Of a stretch of DNA of 64,000 nucleotides, positions 9,200-21,244 are shown piece after piece. Position 1 is the first letter of the stretch, and each line of letters opens with the position of its first letter. The position numbers were made by a program, and so were the translations under genes. This DNA is from Vespula vulgaris (taxonomy: Eukaryota; Arthropoda; Insecta; Hymenoptera; Vespidae). The DNA lies in NCBI RefSeq assembly GCF_905475345.1, contig NC_066608.1:3571501-3635500 (forward strand), in the 5' to 3' direction. Below the pieces are notes generated by a model. That model was not told where the DNA came from. It made no database searches and was given only the letters and a program-made list of their open reading frames with translations.

Positions 9200-12120
9200 A
9201 ACGTACAAAATTCGTGTGGCAGTCAGGTTGGCATTACACCGTATACCGGAAGATCCCTGATAAAAAAGCAAAAAAAAAAAATACCAAGTTTGAAAGGTGT
9301 CGATAAGATCAGACCTTATCGTAAGCAAGAACGTGTTCGATAAGCACGCGGAGCTCGCGATCGAAGAAGAAGAAGGCGTCGATAAGGTCAGCCCGTTTCG
9401 AGCGTACGAATACGTTCGATAAATGGCGTAGCAGGAGGTAGACAAGGAGGGAAAAGGAGACTCGATCGGTCAGTGGTAAAAAGAAAGAAAAAGATTCGAT
9501 GGGTGGTAAATACGACGGAGAAAGAAAAGAAAAAAAGAAGAAGAAGAGAAAGAAGACGAAGAAGCCGATCCAAGAAAAAAAAGAAGGGGTGCGGTAAGGG
9601 AAGGGAGGGGTAAGGGGTGGAAGGGCTCGACGAGAGAAGACGATTCATTAGTCGTACAACACGGAAGTGTTCGAAGCTGTGCGGCCTCTCCTTCTCTTCT
9701 CTGTGCGTCAATGTGTAAAAGGAGTACGAGTGTATGTGTACGTTCGTTCCGTTTCTCTCTCTCTCTCTCTTTCTCTCTTGAACATACGCAGAGGAGTCCG
9801 AAGGAGCCAAACTGGGTTTCCTCGTGTGGCCCTCCGAAGGATTATTATGCGCGACGGGGGCCCCTCTAGAACCGAGCCAAGCCGGCCAACTCGATTTCGT
9901 CCGATCCCGTTCGACTTTAAAGCATGAAATATATCGCGATAATTCTTTTCGTTCGATCGACCGTATCCAAGATTTTCGGCGTACCGAGTTCCGATCTTCT
10001 TTTCCGTTCGTTTAGGCTACTTGCACGAAAAAGACACCCGTGGCTTTGGACAGGACTCTTTCTCGTGCATGTTTGTTAGAAAAAAAAGAGGGAGAGAGAG
10101 AGAGAGAGAGAGAAAAAATGATGTGCTTCTCTAGTTACCCCCTGTCGCTTAAACGTAATTTACATCGTCTATAACTTACGGCAAAGCGTATTATTTATGA
10201 ATGCCTTGTCTCGTTCACGCGATATTCGCGATAGCCGATAATGCAGTGGCCCGAAAGAAGTCGATAATACGACGGCTTCGTTTAATAATCTCGTCGGAGT
10301 AAGTCGATGGTTTGGATAAAGTCGATACGCCTTGGTTCTTAGTTAGCGCGAGTGGCATTTATCGCCATTGTAACTTCTCCGTTCTCCGTTCTTTTCTACG
10401 TTCTTCGTCTCTATCGACGTCGATCTTTGAAATCTTTATTTATTTCAATTTATTTTCTTCCGTAACATTCATCTAGCGATGATATAAAGTTGTTTTTATT
10501 TCCGTATATGTTGTGTTTGACAACATTTCCGATTTAACGTTTGGTTTTTGTTAGAGCAAGTCATTTATATTTATTTATCTGGTATGTTCATATCTGTCGT
10601 ATTATACGACAATACGAACTGACAAGTAGGATTTCCGAAAGTAACAAATTTGCTTGGAATCTTTTTATATTATTCAATATAACTCGTATTTTATTTTATT
10701 TACTTTTTATGTCGTGAATTCTGGTATTTGGGATGTATTTGTCGAGGGTCCCTGGTTAGAAGAGAAAATATGGAAAATCTCTGAGAATAGGCCATGGCTG
10801 TTAAAAAATTGAATTATATAATGTAATAATGATAATTATGATTATGCTAATAAAAGTGTATTTATAATGGAAAATAACGTAAGAGTTAAGTAGAACGTAA
10901 CAATTATTATCCTTGAGATACATAAAAATTCGTATAAAATAAATGATTTATTCTTCATCCGTAAATCGAGTTTCTAAGAAGAGTATGATCGATTTTATGA
11001 TTCGACACGAATGATTTCAATGGAAATATATTTAAAAGGAACGTGTAATAAAAAGGATTTTATGACACCCACGCGTGTAAAATCGTTGTGTCACGGTCGA
11101 CGACTTACAACGATCGCGAGATCGGTAAGTTTACCTCTTCAGATTCTAATTACTTTTCTACAGAGAAAAAGATAAGTTCATAGTCATCGCCGCGGGGCAA
11201 GAATCACGAAGCTGTCTCGTCGTAAGACAAGCGACCGTCTTGAATTCCACGAAGCGATTATTAGTAGTAGCCGTGGTTCTTCTCACGCACCGCAAGGACC
11301 GCGAATTCTACAAATTGCTTCTGCTTCCTGCTACAGCCAGCTTTCTTTCCCATCTCTTGCTCGTTCTTCGGGCATGTCGATCAACCGGGATATACAGTTT
11401 ACCTATGCATCGACGTATACGAAAGCGGATTACGCGATGATCGGACGTAATAGCTCCTTGCTGATTCGTCTTAAGAATTCACATTCGTGTAGGAAGAATC
11501 GCTACTTAAAGCGGTTAATCGTGAAGGAGCTTACGTGGATTATTGACCCTTCGTTGGTTGAGCCGTCTTTTCTGCGCCATCTCGAGCATGTTGTATTCGA
11601 CGGATATAACGTGAACAACGTTAAACAGGGAACGTATTAGAAATAAATAGACGAGACGAACGTTCCGAAAGATGAAGAGACACAGATAAGAATAAAATAT
11701 TGACTTGATGCAATGGGAAAGTTGCTACGTGAAAAATCTCGAAAGGTAATCGCTCGAGCTCCTTTCTCGTTCGCGCCAAACGATTATCCTTTCTACGCCA
11801 CGACACAAGGATATCGAATGTTCTTGCGTTCGAGCTTACTCGACGTAATGCCAAAGGTGCGTGAATCGTAACTACGGGGGTCCTTTCGTACGGACTGGTT
11901 TGCGGCATGACGAGTCGCAAGTCATACAGCATTCCAACTGCGCCAACGGATTCGCCTCCGATGATACTTTTACCTTCCTTGCGTTTCCCTGGCCCTTTCC
12001 TTCCCGCCGGCAACGATGCTCGTCCGTAAATGATCGAATTGTTATTATTACTCTTCCGCACGAGATACATTGCGAATATTTCCTTTCCGACATGTTTCTA
12101 ATCATTAGTCTTTAATATGT
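9200..12120. other. GC/CpG-richer island with purine tracts, no gene recognised
   Basis: Parts of this block (about 9200-10380 and 11080-12110) are markedly GC- and CpG-richer than the surroundings. They contain a (CT)n run near 9752-9778 and a (GA)n run near 10090-10117. Neither strand gives a reading that resembles a known family. Such islands in an AT-rich insect genome can be promoters, enhancers or non-coding exons, but the sequence alone does not decide. Between them (10400-11080) is AT-rich sequence with a short palindrome, GTCGTATTATACGAC, near 10598. Confidence 0.45.
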
Positions 12121-12364
12121 CGATTGTCGAATCAATGAGATTTTAGATATGTATGTAATAAATAACTTAAATACGTAGATAAAAAATATTATAGAATAGA
12201 ATCCATTATTTATATTTTTCATATTAGACTTTAGTCCTATTAAAAAGTATATTTTAGTAATATTATAAATATCGCGAAAGAAATATCAAGAATATTTGAA
12301 AAAGGTTAATTGAATACTGGTTATTGATAATTCTCTTAATTTTTAGTAAAGCGAAAATTAATAC

Positions 12365-12608
12365 GGTGGGAAAATATCATTCGAACATTCTAATGTAACA
12401 TAGTTTACAACTAAATTTAGTAACAGTATAATATCAAATTTGACGTTCATGCATAAATTGTAATAGTTCTTAATAGTTACGTAAACATTGATAATAAATT
12501 TATACGTAATAGAAATAATTCTCATGTCGATACTAATTGTCAAATGGCTTAGGCAACTTGTTAGATCAATTTTCGAAACAATTAGATCCGCTTGTTAGAA
12601 ATTTACCG
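12365..12608 (+). repeat. Dispersed repeat family B, copy 2
   Basis: This is the collinear partner of 6583-6848. It keeps TTCGAACATTCTAATGTAAC near its start and TTGTTAGAAATTTACCG at its end. Internal indels make it slightly shorter. The open frame read on its minus strand is a by-product of the repeat. Confidence 0.65.
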
Positions 12609-14690
12609 AGCAGAACATTTTTTTCCGATGATACTTGTGTACCTTCGTTACGCTCCATTAGCCCTTCGTTCACCATTGCCGTTCGTTCGTTCATTCGAAA
12701 AGGACCGAAAGCCTAAGCCGGTCGTTGCCGGATGCTTTTCCTTTCGAGGAGAAACGTCGAGATCGTTCTCGCGACGATTTACTGAAAGAGGAATGCGCGT
12801 GCCGATCTATTATTTCTATCCAATCGTTTACTGTTTTTTTTCCTTTTTTTCTTCTTTCATTTCTTTTTTTCCTGGAGAAACACGCGTAGCCCTTTATATT
12901 AAATGCTGTAAGGCAAATATATCCTACTTTTGTACCAAATTAGAGAGCAATAAAATATAAATGTAATTAAAGAACGATTTTAAACGACTTTAAGTCATCC
13001 ATTTAGAGGATCTAAAAATGTGATATAAGATTACCCATCAATATACATCTGGCGAGTAATCGCAGGTAGTTACATTCATGGGGAGTTAAGTCGTGTGATA
13101 ATTTGCGATACAAGAAAACTTGAAAGTTTCTCGCTTGGTGGTACGGCCATGACGACGGAGTCGTCGGTAGCCATTATGCCAATTACGTTTCCGCTCGAGC
13201 TTCGTGTCTTTGCGAATGCTATGCGAATGGATGAAACTCGCGTTAAGTCACGAAGATCGGTAGGAAATAACGATCGAAATAACGATCGAAGTCTATTTTA
13301 AATTAAGGATCAATTTCTCACCGATTGCAGTGCTTCTTAAGATCTCTTCGGATGCTGCTGCGAGTACGAATGAAGCGTAGGGCACCGCTACCGATCGAGT
13401 TTGGTCGCTTGTCTCCTTTCTCGAACGTCGAGAACCACTGCTCCGACTGTAGACCGTTCTGCACGCCGTCGTCCATATCTGTCTGCCGCCCTCACTTTGA
13501 AAATCACCGTCGAGAATGTCCTGCCGACTTGGTTACTCGAGTATCTGTCTTTGTCTTTCTCTTTCTCTCTCCCTCTCTCTCTCTCTCTTTCTCTCTCTTC
13601 CTATCTTTCGCCCGATACATTCACCAAGGGTAAATAGGTAAATACAGAAGTTCGGTCGATCGATCCGTGTAGCTGTACGTTTTTTAAACGTAAACAGGAA
13701 ATTGACCGCCCAAGTAAAGTTTCAAAGGAACTGTAATGAAACGATCGTAAGAGGATCGGTATCGAACCATTCCATAATCCGTGACGGCACGGCAAAATCG
13801 AAACGATCCTCCGTATCGGTCGATTACTTTCGATTCTGACGTTGCTCGTTCGCGTGGCTTGGCCTATACGAGTAGAGTGGAGCCGATTACATAACGGCCA
13901 TCACACAGCGTACGCACGTACCGATGCACGCATGCACAATATTACCTCGTGGATGTGCCGAGACCGGTCTTCTCGATCCCAACTGCTCGAACAACCAAAC
14001 GTTCCTGAGCCAAACGATGGTACCTTGCACCTTGCCTAATAAACTCGAAATGTACAAAATTTCCTTTTTTTTCCTTTCCTTTCCTTTCTTTTTCTTCTTC
14101 TTCTTATTTGCTCCTTTTCAAAAGATAAACGATTTTCTATCAATTATTTTTCCCTCCTATCACAGAAACGAACTCACGTTCTCTTTCCCATGATTCGAAA
14201 TAGTCGACTTCATTTCTCTTCGATAGAATGCACACTTACAGCATGGATCCAAAATAAGCTATCAACAATCCACGATCCACGATTTCGCAGTTCCCTTTCG
14301 TGGATTTTCACACGGATCACGAATACTTGCTTTCGTAGTTTCAACGTGCTACAGTTGCCATTCGATCTTTTTCTTTTTTCTTTCCCTTTTCTCTTTATTT
14401 TCTTGTCATTTGTTTCTTTTTTCTTTTATATTTTTTTTCCTGTTTTAAAATTATCGTGATCTCGCGCAAAGATGATTTTAAGTAGCTTGCTCATGCGGAT
14501 ACACGTTTACGATGGATTAAGGTGTATCACGTTCAATATAGATTTTAAAATTAATTTCCGACTCGTTGGTACTTCGTCGCGAAGGTGGAGCGACATTGGT
14601 GCACCGGTTTACCGTTCGCGTTCGCGGTACCAGCAGCAAGTGTGGCCTCTCGAGTGGTAGTGCTCTGGAGCGACACCTGTGAAGAGACGC
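12609..14690. other. GC/CpG-richer island with polypyrimidine runs, no gene recognised
   Basis: Alternating CpG-containing sequence and T/C-rich runs make up this stretch, with (CT)n at about 13555-13605 and TTTC/TTCC runs near 14065-14110 and 14370-14445. The open frames are short and without domains. I see no splice-linked coding pattern. Confidence 0.45.
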
Positions 14691-14716
14691 TACCCTCTTC
14701 CTCTTCTTCTTCCTTT

Positions 14717-14751
<35 letters not shown>

Positions 14752-14945
14752 CTCCTCCTCCTCCTCCTCTTCCTCTTCTTCTTCTCTTCGAATCTTCCTT
14801 CGTTGTACGCCGTCGGGCGACTTTTCTCCCTTCTTCTCCTTCTTCTGTTTCTTCTTCTTTCTTTCTCTTTCTCTTTCTCTGCTCTTCTCCTCCTCCTCCT
14901 CCTTGTCCTTCTCCTCCTCTTCTTTTTTTGCTCCTCTTTCTTCTC
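14690..14945. repeat. Polypyrimidine (TTC/TCC)n tract
   Basis: About 250 bases are nearly all pyrimidine on the plus strand, with TTC and TCC triplets and short TTTC runs, interrupted around 14785-14820. All three plus-strand frames and all minus-strand frames stay open as Ser/Leu/Phe/Pro or Glu/Lys/Arg homopolymers. The long open frames here are therefore artefacts of the repeat. Confidence 0.88.
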
Positions 14946-15123
14946 TCAACGACAACTTGAAGCAAAAACGCTACCGATTCGAGTACCGACTCGACTTCGT
15001 TGGAAATTTAAACCGAATCCTTCATGATGAACGGCTTTATACGGTAAAAGTAACTGAAAACTTTAAACCTCCTCTTCGTTTCAACGTCCGACGTTTTCTA
15101 TATACGTCCGTTCTTTCCACGGT

Positions 15124-15892
15124 TTATCTACTGACACGAAAAAATTGTCCATCGTTGCCCTTGTTTTGAGATTCAAGAAATTCAAATATAAATTTCCAAC
15201 GATTTGTGCAATCAATCGTTTATTTTTATTTTGGAATGTAACAATTTTTTTGTATAATATTACGTGAAAATAATCTGTATATTTTAATCTGCATGTCATA
15301 CAAATCTATAAGATCAAATAAAAAATTTACAACGTACATCCATTTTTTATAAGATTTAATTATTGACGTGAAAGAATCGTTCACTGTTGTTCTCCTTTCC
15401 GAATATCAAAAAACTCGAGTATAGATTATCGTTCATTTATAATTTATGTAATCAAATTCACGAATATCGATACATTAATATTAGTATAAAAAAAGGTTTG
15501 TGTATGAGACATTCGCCATATATAATACTACACAGTATATCGCATAATCTATATATTTATTATAAATCATAGGAATTGTCAAGATAGAATAAAAAGTCAC
15601 AATATACGTTCCCTCTTGAAATGATTTATCTATTGATGTAAAAGAATTGTCCACGGTTGTTCTCTCGTTCAAAGATCAAGAAACTCGAATATCGATCATA
15701 GATTATCGATCATTTATGTAATCAAATTCACGAATATCGATACATTAATTTCGAAATATAAAAATTCTTAAGTATGAGATATATTGTCGTATATGATACT
15801 ACACAGTATATTGCATAATCTCTATAGATATTTTCTTATAAATCATAGAAATTGTCAAGATCGAGTAAAAAAAAGCGTCACAATATCGTTCG
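15124..15892 (+). repeat. Three diverged tandem copies of a unit of about 230-270 bp
   Basis: Units start at about 15124, 15356 and 15626. Each opens with TTA(T/A)(C/T)TA(C/T)TGA(C/T)(A/G)..., then AAAGAAT(T/C)GT(C/T)CAC in copies 2 and 3, then GTTGTTCTC, AAACTCGA(A/G)TAT and ATCAAATTCACGAATATCG. They end with a TACTACACAGTATAT..GCATAATCT block. Copies 2 and 3 are clearly closer to each other than to copy 1, which suggests two duplication steps. No coding capacity was seen. Confidence 0.8.
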
Positions 15893-18800
15893 AAATATTA
15901 TGATAAATGAATAATTTACGTTCACCGCGGAAGAAAATTGTACGGCCGAAGAACATTAGTCGAAACGAGAGGAGAAAGGATACGAGTCCTTTGGAGAGAT
16001 CGACTCGCGTACACGTAATAAAAGCACGTAGGGCCTGTACGGCGCGCCAAGAGGTACTGCTGCCCGTTATTCTCTCTCCTCTTCGACTCTTCTAACCGAT
16101 CTCGCTTCGAGTTCCCTCGCAGTTCCTCTCTTGCCACTATTCTCCTCGAACTCGCCTTGCACCAGCACGACTTCGTATTACTCGTACCTCCTCGTACTTC
16201 TCGTTGTTGTTTCTCATCACGGTCATCTCGAGACTGCTCTCAAATAACAACAAAGAAGGTGCTCGAAGAAGTAACGATTTCGATTTCTCATCGACTATTT
16301 CTTTTTCCTGTGTTCCTTTCTTACTTTGTAAAAATCGACGAAAAGTTTCGTGCAATTGACCGCACCAATGCCAGTCAACGATCTGATCTTTTTGAAACAA
16401 TCTTTTCTTATTCGTTATGAATAACGTCTTCGATCGTAATCGCTAATGCGATAGGTCATTTTGAACGTATGTATGTATTTGTGTAACAGTTTATGCCAAC
16501 CACGATCTTAAAATAAAATTGTAAAGGTATACGTTTAATGTTTATTTTACTTATTAAAACGTAATCTTTTTCATACAAGATCTTTTCGAGTTCAGAGAAG
16601 TGGCATCAAATATTATAATAACAAAGATATAACGTGCGAAAGAGAAACTGATATCTCGACAATTTCTATATTGTTATATTTTTTCTTTCGAAAGATATAA
16701 CTTTGTCTTTTCTCTTACCACTCGATTCAAAACAAATATTTTGACGATTGGATTTAAATGAGACCTCCTGTATATACCTCTTTTAAACCAATTATATTTC
16801 AATCATTTATATATACTTTATTATATATATACTTTACAAGTATTAATAAATTATTACTATTAATTTGTAATACTTGCTTATTTCTATTTATAAATTATAA
16901 GAACTTAGTAAGTATTAAAATTTACGATTACAATCTATACAAACATACACACACGTATAAATAAAAATATTTAGTCTACATTCCATGTTATAAAAAAATA
17001 AATTAGCAATAGTATTTTCTTCTAAATAAAAATAATGCACATTCCGATGTTTCGTCGTTAGAGAATACGTAGCCATACAAATTCTTTGATTCTTTTTCGA
17101 TCGTTTGACCGATTTTAGCGAGCAAAAGTATGCGAAGAAGTAGGTACATGTAACATTACAGTATCACGTAGTAGGTATAAGCCGGTTCAATCGCGATAAC
17201 GTCAAGCGAGAAACGGAAACAATAACTCCTGATGCGGATAAACGCAGCGCTACCCTCTTTGCTTTCTCGCTCCAATGCACGTTACCGTTTTCTTTCTTCT
17301 TTGGACGATCCGGTAAGGTGCACCTGCATAATTGCTACCGGCATAATAATAACGTAATAATAAGGATTTTCTTACGGAACGATATCAAATCGGGAACAAC
17401 ATCCGCGGTTTTTCTTTCGCAACAACAAAGTGGTTACGTGAAGAAGAGGAGAGATCTAGCCAAGTGAGAATAGCGGTATATGCGAGACCGCAAGAATGAA
17501 ATAACTTCGATGATGAACTTTGTTTTATACTGTCAACAAGAGAAGCGTCACATTGAAATCGAACATTTTTTCCATTTATTTTCTATTAACTATATATATA
17601 TATCCATGTTATAACAAGGTTATTAACGAAGAGATCAGAAGCAACGTTTTCTTGTAGAATAAACTGCTATAATTATCGATCTTTTTTTCGAGGTAGCTCG
17701 TTTCACAAATAGCCGTTATTACCAAAGTAAGTAATTACATGGAAAAATATTAATCGCAACTATTTGTTTTTCTAATATGGTGTACTAAAGATTGCGTTTA
17801 ATTTAACAAGTTCAAAAAATTAACCATTACGAATCATTGAACAACTGTAACGTCGTTGATTGCCAGATTCTCTGTCGCAGTAAGCGATTCCTCGCGAGTC
17901 TCCATCGGCATCATTGGCACTGCTCTTTCGCCTCCATAAATAGCCTTGAAAGCGCATCGAAGAAGCAAGAAGCGACCAAAGGGAGAATTACAGACGCGTT
18001 CGACGGTGAAAACAGGTGAGTAACGGCCGACAGCCCTGCAGAGACTGCGAGAACACGTACGAAGTCGATCTTCAGGGTCGGCGAGAACCACCGGATGATA
18101 CGTACTCTTCTATGGGGAGCAAAGATACCGAGAGAAAAGGAGATAAAAAGAGAGATAAAAAGAGAGAGAGAGAGGGAGGGAGGGAGGAAGGGAGAGAGAA
18201 AGAGAGAAAGAGAGGGTCATGGTCACGAGCAAGGCCGTGCTCGCGATTCTCCATCGCTGCTGCTTAAATGCATAGTATACACCGTGAAAGAGGATAATGG
18301 CTCTACGAATTTCTCGGTTCTCGGTGCGATCTTTCGTTTCATTTTCCCTTCTCTTTCGTCGGGATAATGTACATAAAGTCGATGCCGCGTGTACGTAGTT
18401 ATGAGGATCGAGCCGGCAAATTGAAAGAAAGTACTACCTCGGTCTTTAGCCCGTACGCGCGTTATTTTCATCTTAACTTTTCTTCCTTTCGCAGCAAGCA
18501 AGAACGTTCAAGATCGGCGAACACAATGGATCTCGTGTCTCGATTGCTCGCTTCATGGCCGAGCGTAAACCGTTCCAAGATCATAGCACGATCTCGCGTT
18601 TGAGGTATAAATTACACTTGAGGGTTAGAGGCTACGGATAATCTTGCTTTACGTCATAATGGATGTTGACAGGATTGAAAAATTCGATGGGCAGCGCGAG
18701 CTCTCGTATCTTCAATCTTTCATTTTTATTTCTCTTCTATTAATGTTATTATCATTAGTATTATTATACTTCGTAAGAAATAAAGAAGAATGATGAGATA

Positions 18801-19250
18801 GGAGGCGATGATTTCCAAAAGCGTTCATGTCCCCGTCCATTCAAACTTAATTTCTTCGAATGAAAAAGAACCCTGGCGAATAGAGAAGGAAAGAAAACAC
18901 ACTAAAGAGAGGTTAAAGAGGGACCGAACGAACCTTTTGTTCAAGAGTGAATCGTTCGTATTGCGCGAGATAAGCGCGTTCCATCCGAAGTTCATTGAAT
19001 CATGGCATATAATTATATAAAGTTGAAGAGAACCGTGCATCAAATCTATTCGAGGTATGCGTTCGGGACAATGGAGTAGCGTGCGATGCTTCGTTAACCG
19101 TTCGATTAAAATGGAATGCCCGTTGGCCACTGGCAACCGTCGAAGGGCTTGTCATCGAACATGATACGTCTTATTTTTATGGGAATTCTTATTTTAAAAT
19201 GATTCCAAATTTTTCCTCATCTCGTTCGTGCGCCCGTAGCTCACATCATT
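15893..19250. other. Mixed AT-rich and CpG-richer intergenic DNA, no gene recognised
   Basis: CpG-richer stretches at about 15940-16430, 17040-17520 and 17830-19150 alternate with AT-rich DNA. A (GA)n-type run occupies about 18145-18215. Open frames in these stretches (up to about 103 codons) show no domain or consistent splice chain. Unrecognised non-coding transcripts or regulatory DNA are possible. Confidence 0.4.
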
Positions 19251-21037
19251 TGCGTCAATGACACTTACTTTACTTTGGATTATCTAACGTAATCTTCTTC
19301 TTTTGTAATTTATATACATTGTATTTCTTATTTATTTCTTTACTCATAATTTATAAAGGATTTTTCAAGTTGAAGGATTCGTACTTCGGATAAGATATGA
19401 AGACGGAGAGAGATGTTTTTCAACAAGAAAATCGTGTTTTTGATGAAATCACTGTAAATAAGATATTAGATCGGCTGACGAATAATATCAAAATTTTCTA
19501 TATTTTATATCTAAATAAGCAATACTCTATTCGGTTAATTAACATATTTATAATTAAGTATGATTATATTGTTAATTATTTATAAATAATATATTATAAA
19601 TACTATTAAGTTGGCCAATAAGTAATATCAATAGATTAAAAAATATTAAAATTTAATGAAAAATTTCAGCAATAAATACATATACGTATAATAAATAAAT
19701 ATACTTTCTTATTGACCAAAGTAATATTTCTTTATTTCGATTTGTTTATTCGTATTTCTTCGTTGCTTGGCTTACTCAGTTTAACTTGAACAAATCTTTT
19801 TAATATGTATATTATTCCCATTGTAACGATACAAAATATATACGAACTTAAAGATCATAATTAATACAAATAATACATTGAAACAAAAATCATTTGTACT
19901 GGCATTTGTAGTAATAGTTATAGTAATAGTAAAACTGACTGGTCATATTTTCATATTTTCTATGTAAATAGCAGTTTATAGAATACCTAAAATGATAAAA
20001 ATGATTTAATTTAATTGCTCGATATTTAAAAAAGATATATTATATGTGTAAGAGAAATAAAAAATTAAATCTATGTTGTTTGTAAAATGATAGTTATACA
20101 TATCCAGATTACAAAAAACTTTAGAAAATTAATTTTGTATGTATTATATATTACATGACACGTGTTACGCCCAAATTGATACCGTCAGATATTTTAACAG
20201 AGTAGACTATAAATTTCTTTAACTAACTTTTCCATCTACCGTGTTTTGTCATGGAATTAAATATAGTGAAATAATGAGATAGAAAAAGAACCGTTTTGTT
20301 TAAATGTTTTGGTTTCCAGCATTCAAGGTAAGTCTTAGGCTTAGCTCGAATGAATGCTTTGGTTTCTAACGTAGCAATTTCATTCTGTCTCTAGACACTT
20401 TGTAAATTCATCGGCAGATTAAGCTTCGTCCTTAGCTGAATTCACTCCTTTTAAATTACAGTGTTTACGCAACGTAATCATGGATTAGGAAGATCGGAGG
20501 TTAGAAAGATTACATGCTTACAGCAACAAAATATATTTTCCAGGATACAATTCAGATACAAAATCGTTCTCTAACAGTTAAATTTTTGTGCGTGGAAGGA
20601 TATGCAAAAATAAATAGAAAACTTATTTTATAATAATATAATAATAAGAAAAGCCAAATATGATGATGATCTTTTATTAGAATAGCTCACCTTTTTTCGA
20701 TATAAGAGTTTTTATAATTGCCGATTTTTAAATTGATTTTTAAAATTGATTTCGATTAGGACCTGGAAGAAAGGTTTTGTTTAATTAACAATTAGATTTC
20801 TTGGTTCCAAAAAAAAATCGTTGTACTATCATTAATCCATAATTCTTTAAAATTATTACTGCAGATGAGAATTTTTAGAAAAATAGCAACGACTATTACT
20901 CGATGCAAATAATAACCATTGTATAACATAATAAATAACATAATAAATAGCTAGAGAAAACCTAATATCCTAGAAAATCAAATTTTATTTATAAGCGATA
21001 CTAAGATAGGGAGATAGTTCCTTAAACTTATCAAATT
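19251..21037. other. AT-rich DNA upstream of the retroelement remnant
   Basis: No coding or structural feature was recognised by eye. If the integrase tail that follows belonged to a full element, this interval should hold the rest of its pol gene, but no reverse transcriptase or integrase core motif could be seen. That part has either been deleted or has decayed beyond recognition. Confidence 0.4.
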
Positions 21038-21205
21038 GATAATTGTATTTTTCTTCCGAAAGAAGTTATAAAAGGGAAATTCGGTGACAGGTATATAGAG
21101 CCGTATGATATAATGGATATATCACCGTATGACGACATTAAAATAATCGTGAAAAGAAAAGGCTGTATAGTATACACAAATAAATCAAAGCGCTTATATG
21201 TATAA
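21038..21205 (+). pseudogene. Ty3/gypsy-type integrase C-terminal fragment
   Basis: One frame is open for about 55 codons and ends at TAA 21203-21205. It contains KGKFGDRYIEPYDIMDI, then IKIIVKRKG, then VYTNKSKR. This matches the order at the end of Ty3/gypsy polyproteins: a Gly-Pro-Tyr-Glu-Ile-like motif, a short hydrophobic strand, an Arg-Lys pair, and a His-x-Asn-x-Leu-Lys-like closing motif. Here the motif residues have drifted (Glu-Pro for Gly-Pro, Tyr for His, Ser for Leu). BEL/Pao integrases end differently, so Ty3/gypsy is the better call. No upstream pol is visible. It lies 39 bases before the start of the glycoprotein remnant, on the same strand. Confidence 0.55.
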
Positions 21206-21244
21206 GAATCAATTTTTTTCAATATTTCTTTCGTCTATGGCACA

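Noticed and set aside
10598..10650. Similarity between the GTCGTATTATACGAC region and 62230-62275
   Set aside because: About 35 bases share GTCGT..TACGACAATA and a TAGGATTT block, but similarity stops on both sides and is too short to call a repeat family.
14551..15169. Open frames of up to 194 codons on both strands
   Set aside because: They are translations of the polypyrimidine tract at 14690-14945 (runs of Ser, Leu, Pro or Glu); all frames stay open because the repeat lacks stops.
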